NCBI RefSeq assembly: GCF_000718135.1
Contig: NZ_JOEM01000016.1
Location: 124,001-188,000 of the forward strand
DNA length: 64,000 bases
Reading direction: 5' to 3'
Source of the DNA: Streptomyces cyaneofuscatus
GTDB taxonomy: Bacteria > Actinomycetota > Actinomycetes > Streptomycetales > Streptomycetaceae
Shown piece by piece: positions 59,287 through 64,000 of this stretch. Position 1 is the stretch's first letter, and every line of letters starts with the position of its first letter. The position numbers and the translations under genes were made by a program. The notes beneath the pieces are model-generated. The model had not been told where the DNA came from, did no database searches, and was given only the letters and a program-made list of their open reading frames with translations.

Positions 59287-60266
59287 AGCGTGCTCCAGTC
59301 CTGGTCGGGATAGCGGTGCACGGGCGCCGACACATCGTCGAGCGCCTGGCAGATCTCGTAGGGAAGACTAAGCGCCTCCACTGACAAAGCCTCCGCGAGC
59401 TGCCCGGCGTTGCGCGCACCGACGATCGGGGCGGCCACCCCCGGCCGGTCGCGCACCCAGGCCAGCGCCACATGGAGCGGGCTCGTCGCCAGGCCGTCCG
59501 CCGCCGTCGCCACCGCGTCGGTGATCCGGGCCGCCGCGTCGTCCAGATACGGCTCGACGAAGGGGGCGAGCCGTTCGGAGGCGCCCCGGGAGTCGGACGG
59601 GGTGCCCTGCCGGTACTTGCCCGTCAGCACGCCACGGCCCAGCGGCGAGGAGGGCAGTAGCCCGATCCCGAGGTCCAGCGCGGCAGGCAGCACCTCGCGC
59701 TCGATGCCCCGCTGGAGCAGCGAGTACTCCATCTGCGTACTGGCCAGCCGGGTGCGCACCCCGGGCGCGGCGAGCTGCCAGGTGGCGGCCTTGGCCAGCT
59801 GCCAGCCGCAGAAGTTCGACACGCCCGCGTACCGGACCCGGCCGGAGGAGACGGCCAGGTCCACCGCCTGGAGCGTCTCCTCCAGCGGGGTCGCCGGGTC
59901 GAAGGCGTGGACCTGCCACAGGTCCACGTAATCCGTGCCGAGCCGCTCCAGCGAGGCGTCCAGGGCGGCCAGCAGGTGCCCGCGCGAGCCGTTGAAGCGG
60001 CGGTAGGGGTCGGGGACGTTACCCGCCTTCGTGGCGATGACCAGATCCTCGCGCGGCACCAGGCTGCCCACGAGCCGCCCGAGCAGGTATTCCGCCTCCC
60101 CGCCCCCGTACACATCGGCGGTGTCCACCAGGGTGCCGCCCGCGTCCCAGAAGGCCTTCAGCTGGTCGGCGGCGTCGTGCTCGTCCGTGTCCCGGCCCCA
60201 GGTGAGGGTGCCGAGCCCGATCCGGGACACGCGTAGGCCGGTGCGGCCGAGATGCCTCTGCTCCAT
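59283..60266 (-). CDS. Aldo/keto reductase
   Basis: 327 residues. Catalytic tetrad elements are D and Y in DTADVYGGGEAE, K in IATKAG and H in WQVHAFD. The C-terminal NADPH contact segment GARNAGQLAEAL is intact. The start at 60266 (MEQRHLG) is chosen as MEQRxLG is the typical N-terminus; upstream ATG at 60317 is less likely. It overlaps the RecD-like gene by 4 bp (GTGA) and is divergent from the LLM oxidoreductase. It reduces carbonyl compounds with NADPH; substrate unknown. Confidence 0.92.
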   Translation of the reverse strand: MEQRHLGRTGLRVSRIGLGTLTWGRDTDEHDAADQLKAFWDAGGTLVDTADVYGGGEAEYLLGRLVGSLVPREDLVIATKAGNVPDPYRRFNGSRGHLLAALDASLERLGTDYVDLWQVHAFDPATPLEETLQAVDLAVSSGRVRYAGVSNFCGWQLAKAATWQLAAPGVRTRLASTQMEYSLLQRGIEREVLPAALDLGIGLLPSSPLGRGVLTGKYRQGTPSDSRGASERLAPFVEPYLDDAAARITDAVATAADGLATSPLHVALAWVRDRPGVAAPIVGARNAGQLAEALSVEALSLPYEICQALDDVSAPVHRYPDQDWSTL

Positions 60267-60379
60267 GGGCGCTGAGATTACTGGCCATGGCCCCACGGGG
60301 TGCAGGCCTGTGGACAACGGGAGGTCGCGCGGGCCTGCCGGATCGCCGCCACCCGCGCTAGAGTCCCCAGGAAGGGACG

Positions 60380-60393
60380 TTACTGATCAGTAA
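60380..60393. promoter_or_regulatory. Perfect 14-bp palindrome before the LLM oxidoreductase gene
   Basis: TTACTGATCAGTAA is a perfect palindrome, ending 11 bp before the ATG and overlapping the start of the ribosome site (AAGGGGAG). This placement suits a repressor, probably TetR-like, that blocks the promoter or leader. No regulator gene lies beside it. Confidence 0.6.
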
Positions 60394-60404
60394 GGGGAGC
60401 GGCT

Positions 60405-61454
60405 ATGCGGCTCGGCATCAATCTCGGTTACTGGGGCGCGGGCATGGACGGCGACAACCTCGCCGTCGCCCAGGAGGCCGACCGCCTCGGCTACGACGTC
60501 TGCTGGGCGGCCGAGGCCTACGGCTCGGACGCACCGACCGTGCTGACCTGGGTCGCGGCCCAGACCGAATCCATCGACGTCGGCTCGGCGATCATGCAGA
60601 TCCCGGCCCGCCAGCCCGCCATGACCGCGATGACCGCCGCCACCCTGGACTCGCTCTCCGGCGGCCGCTTCCGGCTCGGCCTCGGCGTCTCGGGCCCGCA
60701 GGTCTCCGAGGGCTGGTACGGCGTCAAGTTCGACAAGCCGCTGGCCCGCACCCGTGAGTACGTCGAGATCGTCCGCAAGGCGATGACCCGCGAGCGGCTC
60801 TCCTACGAGGGCCAGCACTGGACGCTGCCGCTGCCCGGCGGCCCCGGCAAACCGATCAAGCTGACCGTCCACCCGGAGCGCGAGCACATCCCGCTCTACA
60901 TCGCCGCGATCGGCCCGAAGAACCTGGAGCAGACCGGCGAGATCGCCGACGGCGCCCTGCTGATCTTCCCCTCCGCCGAGCACCTGGAGGAGACCGCGCT
61001 CACCTATCTGCGCGCGGGCCGCGAGAAGGCCGGGAAGACCATGGAGGGCTTCGACGTCTCCCCGACGCTGCCGCTCGCCATCGGCGACGACGTCAAGGGT
61101 CTCGCCGACATGTTCCGCCCGTACACCGCCCTGTACGTCGGCGGCATGGGCAGCCGGAAGCAGAACTTCTACAACCAGCTCGCGCAGCGCATGGGGTACG
61201 AGAAGGAGGCCGCCGAGATCCAGGACAAGTACCTGGACGGGGACAAGGCCGGGGCCGCCGCCGCCGTACCGCACCAGCTGATCGACCAGACGACGCTGCT
61301 CGGCCCCATCGAGCGCATCGCCGAGCGGATGCAGGCGTACGCGGCGGCCGGGGTCACCACGCTCAACCTCGCCCCCGCCGGGTTCACCCTGGAGGAGCGG
61401 CTCACCGCCCTGCGCGCCGGCACGGACGCCCTGGAGCGCTCCGGCCTCGCGTAA
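60405..61454 (+). CDS. LLM class F420-dependent oxidoreductase
   Basis: 349 residues with the luciferase-like barrel fold. Recognition stretches are LGINLGYWGAGMDGDNLAVAQEADRLGYD, GSAIMQIPARQPAMTAMTAATLDSLSGGRFRLGLGVSGPQVSEGWYG, the typical F420 start region and SGRFxLGLGVSGPQ block. F420 rather than FMN is inferred from the actinobacterial group. The substrate is unknown. ATG at 60405 follows AAGGGGAGCGGCT. A perfect palindrome lies just upstream, and a strong hairpin follows the gene. Confidence 0.9.
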   Translation: MRLGINLGYWGAGMDGDNLAVAQEADRLGYDVCWAAEAYGSDAPTVLTWVAAQTESIDVGSAIMQIPARQPAMTAMTAATLDSLSGGRFRLGLGVSGPQVSEGWYGVKFDKPLARTREYVEIVRKAMTRERLSYEGQHWTLPLPGGPGKPIKLTVHPEREHIPLYIAAIGPKNLEQTGEIADGALLIFPSAEHLEETALTYLRAGREKAGKTMEGFDVSPTLPLAIGDDVKGLADMFRPYTALYVGGMGSRKQNFYNQLAQRMGYEKEAAEIQDKYLDGDKAGAAAAVPHQLIDQTTLLGPIERIAERMQAYAAAGVTTLNLAPAGFTLEERLTALRAGTDALERSGLA

Positions 61455-61492
61455 GCCTCGCGCAACGCCTTCAAGGCTTCGGGGGCAGCACT

Positions 61493-61535
61493 ACGGCCGT
61501 GGTGGGGGCTCGGGGGTCTTCCCCGCCACGGCCGT
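61493..61535. terminator. Terminator hairpin after the LLM gene
   Basis: ACGGCCGTGGTGGGG (61493-61507) pairs with CCCCGCCACGGCCGT (61521-61535), 15 positions with one T-G wobble, around a 13-base loop. The rest of the gap to 61711 shows no gene. Confidence 0.75.
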
Positions 61536-61710
61536 CACCCGGAACAACGCGCCGTACGCCCCGGGGTTACGCCGGGCCGCGCGTCCGACCCCGTACGCTC
61601 ACCCGCCGTTGCTCCGGTTGCCGACTGCTCCCCGGCGCATTTGACTGCTGCTCTGCGCACTACTGCCCCGTGGCGTCCGCCTCGCGGGGACCGGTACGGA
61701 GGTGGCCGTC

Positions 61711-62499
61711 ATGCTCTCAGCCCGCAGCCTTTTCCAGGAGATCCTGGACGACGACGAGGCCTACCGGCTCTTCTGCTCCATCGCCGCCAGCGGGGAGTCC
61801 CAGGGCGGCTGGGAGAACGCCCGGATCGCCACCCTGGTCCCCGAGAGCCGCCGCGCCCTGGCGCCCCGGATCGTCCGGCACGGCGCCGACGAGGACAAGC
61901 ACGGCCGGATCTTCAAAGCCCTGCTGAAGAAGCGCGGGCTGCGGCCGGTGGGCGTCCCGCCGGAGACCGACTACACGATGCTCCTGGAGCAGCAGGGCAT
62001 CGGCCTCGCCCACTCCCGGCTGCGCGGCGAGGAACGCCTCACCGAGCGCGACATCATCACCTATCTGGCCCACAGCCGGATCACCGAGCAGCGCGCCTCC
62101 GAGCAGATGCGGCTGCTGCGGCGCTACTTCGCCGACCACCCCGACATCGGCCGCGCGGTGCGGATGATCTCCGACGACGAGGACAACCACCTCGCCTACT
62201 GCCACGAGGAGCTGCTGCGGCTCGCCCGGGAGGGCCACGGCCGCACCATCCAGCGCGTCATGCGCGAATGCGCCCTGGCGGAGATCCGCGTCTTCCGCGA
62301 CGTCAGCCTCGCGGTGATGGACCACATGGGCCGGCTGCTGGGCTGGCCGCGCCCCAAAGCCCTGGCCCTGGCGGCCGGAATCCACGCCGTGTACGCGTAC
62401 GAGCGTCTGATCGGCTGGCGGCGCATGGTCAGCCTGGAGCTGCCCGAGCGGCGCGACGCGCTCGGCGGCCGCGCCGTACCGGAGCCCGAGTACGCGTGA
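61711..62499 (+). CDS. Ferritin-like diiron-type protein
   Basis: 262 residues, all-helical. The motifs DEDKH (about 62) and DDEDNH (about 157) give two E/D-x-x-H pairs on separate helices, with E in ITEQRASEQ supplying a further ligand: the four-helix pattern of ferritin-like diiron proteins. The C-terminal extension is helical (HAVYAYERLIGWRRMVSLELPERR). Start at ATG 61711, with GGAGG upstream; GTG 61702 is alternative. Enzyme or electron donor function is unknown; some such proteins are monooxygenase-like. Convergent with corA. Confidence 0.65.
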   Translation: MLSARSLFQEILDDDEAYRLFCSIAASGESQGGWENARIATLVPESRRALAPRIVRHGADEDKHGRIFKALLKKRGLRPVGVPPETDYTMLLEQQGIGLAHSRLRGEERLTERDIITYLAHSRITEQRASEQMRLLRRYFADHPDIGRAVRMISDDEDNHLAYCHEELLRLAREGHGRTIQRVMRECALAEIRVFRDVSLAVMDHMGRLLGWPRPKALALAAGIHAVYAYERLIGWRRMVSLELPERRDALGGRAVPEPEYA

Positions 62500-62541
62500 G
62501 CCTGTACGTGCGCGCGTGACCTCAGGAGTCGTGCGTGACCC

Positions 62542-63528
62542 TCACAGCCACCCGCGGCGCTTGAACTGGCGGTGCAGGCCGAACACCGCCAGGGCCATGA
62601 ACAGGATCACGGCCGGGTACGTCCACGCCCAGTGCAGCTCCGGCATGTGGTCGAAGTTCATGCCGTAGATGCCCGCCACCATCGTCGGGACGGCGGCCAT
62701 GGCCGCCCACGCCGAGATCTTGCGCATGTCGTCGTTCTGCCGCACCCCCATCTGCGCGAGATGGGCCGAGAGGATGTCCGACAGCAGCCGGTCCAACCCC
62801 TCCACCTGCTCGTTCACCCGCGTCAGGTGGTCGGCGACATCACGGAAGAACGGCTGCGCCTCCTGGTGGACGAACGGCACCCCGGCCCCCGCGAGCCGGG
62901 TCATCGGCGCCGTCAGCGGACCCGTGGCCCGGCGGAACTCCAGCACCTGCCGCTTGAACGTGTAGATGCTCGCGGCCGTGTTCGAGGAGTCGCCGCCGCC
63001 GCTCGGGGCGAAGACCTCGGTCTCCAGCTCCTCCAGGTCCACCTGGAGCTCCCCGGCCACGTCGATGTAGTGGTCCACCACCGCGTCGCTGATCGCGTAC
63101 AGCACCGCGGTCGGCCCGTGCGCCAGTATCTGCGGGTCCGCCTCCAGCCGGCTGCGCACATCCGCCAGCGGCGCGCTGTCGCCGTGCCGGACCGTCACCA
63201 CGAACGAGTCCCCGATGAAGACCATCAGCTCGTCGGTGCTCACCGTGTCGCTGCTCGACTCGTAGACGACCGGCTTCAGCACCGCGAACAGGGAGTCGTC
63301 GTACACCTCCAGCTTGGGCCGCTGGTGCGCGCGCAGCGCGTCCTCGATCGCGAGCGGGTGCAGCCCGAACTCGTGGCGCACCAGGTCGAACTCCCGCTCG
63401 GTCGGCTCGTGCAGGCCGATCCAGAGGAAGGCGTCGCCGGACTTCCGCGCCTCGTCGAGGGCGTCGGAGAAGTCGGCGGGCCCATCGGTCCGGCGGCCGT
63501 CCTGGTAGATGGCACAGTCCACGATCAT
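62542..63528 (-). CDS. corA: CorA family magnesium/cobalt transporter
   Basis: 328 residues. Large cytoplasmic N-terminal domain, then two membrane helices at the C-terminus separated by the selectivity loop YGMNFDHMPELHW, with GMN at 289-291, the invariant CorA motif. The protein ends with a basic tail HRQFKRRGWL. The family forms pentameric Mg2+ (and Co2+) channels. ATG at 63528. No Mg-sensing leader is evident in the 124-bp gap upstream. Confidence 0.93.
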   Translation of the reverse strand: MIVDCAIYQDGRRTDGPADFSDALDEARKSGDAFLWIGLHEPTEREFDLVRHEFGLHPLAIEDALRAHQRPKLEVYDDSLFAVLKPVVYESSSDTVSTDELMVFIGDSFVVTVRHGDSAPLADVRSRLEADPQILAHGPTAVLYAISDAVVDHYIDVAGELQVDLEELETEVFAPSGGGDSSNTAASIYTFKRQVLEFRRATGPLTAPMTRLAGAGVPFVHQEAQPFFRDVADHLTRVNEQVEGLDRLLSDILSAHLAQMGVRQNDDMRKISAWAAMAAVPTMVAGIYGMNFDHMPELHWAWTYPAVILFMALAVFGLHRQFKRRGWL

Positions 63529-63652
63529 TTCGGCATCCTCGGGAGGTTAAGGACCACAACGTACAAGGTGGGCGGGGTCAGCTCACCGCCCCCTCCTTCC
63601 CCGCGACGGCCGTCCTCGCACCCGCGACCGCGAGACATCTAGGCTGACGGGT

Positions 63653-64000
63653 ATGCCCACGCTGATCCTCGTACGCCACGGACGCTCCACCGCCAACACC
63701 GCCGGAGTGCTCGCGGGCCGCACCCCCGGGGTCCTCCTCGACGAGCGCGGCACCGAACAGGCCGCCGCCCTGCCCGCCCGGCTGTCCGCGCTCGCCCTCG
63801 CCGCCGCCGTCACCAGCCCCCTGGAGCGCTGCCGCCAGACGCTCCAGCCGCTCGTCGACGCCCGGCCCGGGCTGCCCGTGCACACCGAGGAGCGCATCAG
63901 CGAGTGCGACTACGGCGACTGGTCGGGCCGCAAGCTCGCCGAACTCTCCGACGAACCGCTGATGTCCGTCGTCCAGCAGCACCCCTCCGCCGCGGCCTTC
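63653..64000 (+). CDS. Histidine phosphatase family protein (3' end outside window)
   Basis: The frame is open from ATG 63653 to the window edge (116 codons). LILVRHGRSTANTAGVLAGR holds the RHG motif with the catalytic His, and SPLERCRQTLQPL and ISECDYGDWSGRKLAEL are the second arginine and acid segments of the phosphoglycerate mutase-like superfamily. The CDYGDWSGRKLAELS stretch suggests the actinobacterial MSMEG_4193-like group. It is divergent from corA; ribosome site not clear. Confidence 0.85.
   Translation, partial: MPTLILVRHGRSTANTAGVLAGRTPGVLLDERGTEQAAALPARLSALALAAAVTSPLERCRQTLQPLVDARPGLPVHTEERISECDYGDWSGRKLAELSDEPLMSVVQQHPSAAAF

Overview
The window is high-GC actinobacterial DNA, almost certainly a Streptomyces chromosome. 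Support comes from adjacent short and long chaplin genes, a secreted M28 aminopeptidase nearly identical over long stretches to the Streptomyces griseus aminopeptidase (SGAP), an AfsR/SARP-type giant regulator, mycothiol-dependent formaldehyde dehydrogenase, an F420-type LLM oxidoreductase and many GTG starts. From memory (not checked), the gnt genes, M20 peptidase and chaplins keep the order of the S. coelicolor SCO1674-SCO1680 region, and the SGAP match suggests the S. griseus group. I see no insertion sequence, prophage, CRISPR array, PKS or NRPS gene; this reads as conserved chromosome rich in transport, catabolism and regulation.

Layout. 1-5.8 kb: 3' part of a molybdopterin oxidoreductase, a CitMHS transporter coupled to an MFS transporter, and an orphan MalK-like ATPase. 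5.9-13.9 kb: aldehyde dehydrogenase plus zinc alcohol dehydrogenase, PPK2 and EamA transporter, ArsR-like and TetR regulators divergent from an acyl-CoA dehydrogenase, and a YiaA/B-like membrane protein. 14-22.5 kb: TetR regulator, a cytoplasmic AmiC-like binding protein, MarR, a complete urtABCDE urea/amide importer, MaoC dehydratase and SoxR. 22.5-29.3 kb: BKACE-like enzyme, a zinc-ribbon unknown, GNAT, NamZ-type muramidase, then an SDR-acyl-CoA ligase-TetR cluster. 29.6-36.4 kb: SGAP, an aminoglycoside-phosphotransferase-like kinase plus acyl-CoA dehydrogenase operon, glucarate dehydratase, a quinone-reductase-like enzyme and two DUF202 proteins. 36.4-44 kb: SARP/NB-ARC/TPR regulator, a tandem-repeat array, DHA2 exporter, Nudix and FAD dehydrogenase. 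44-53 kb: ASCH protein, unknown helical protein, APC permease, gntP-gntK with divergent gntR, mscR plus metallo-beta-lactamase, RluA-like synthase, tRNA-Leu(GAG). 53-64 kb: M20 peptidase, chpH, chpC, small conserved actinobacterial genes, a RecD-like protein that has lost its P-loop, aldo-keto reductase, LLM oxidoreductase, ferritin-like protein, CorA and the start of a histidine phosphatase gene.

How it fits together. The most informative signal is regulatory. Three TetR-type regulators can each be paired with an inverted-repeat operator that occurs twice in the window, joining separate catabolic units: (A) AAACTAGC-type sites join the aldehyde/alcohol dehydrogenase operon to the tetR/acyl-CoA dehydrogenase pair; (B) an identical 16-mer precedes the tetR at 13970 and the MaoC gene at 21899; (C) ATACCGAC-type sites join the SDR-ligase operon to the kinase-acyl-CoA dehydrogenase operon. 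Set C contains the parts needed for the known 4-phosphoacyl-CoA route of 4-hydroxy acid breakdown (ACAD10/11 in animals, LvaA/LvaC in Pseudomonas), so it may be a split regulon for such substrates. Other points of interest are an array of six 18-bp plus two 17-bp direct repeats before the DHA2 exporter, an mRNA leader before chpH that may hide its ribosome binding site, and the P-loop-less RecD-like protein.
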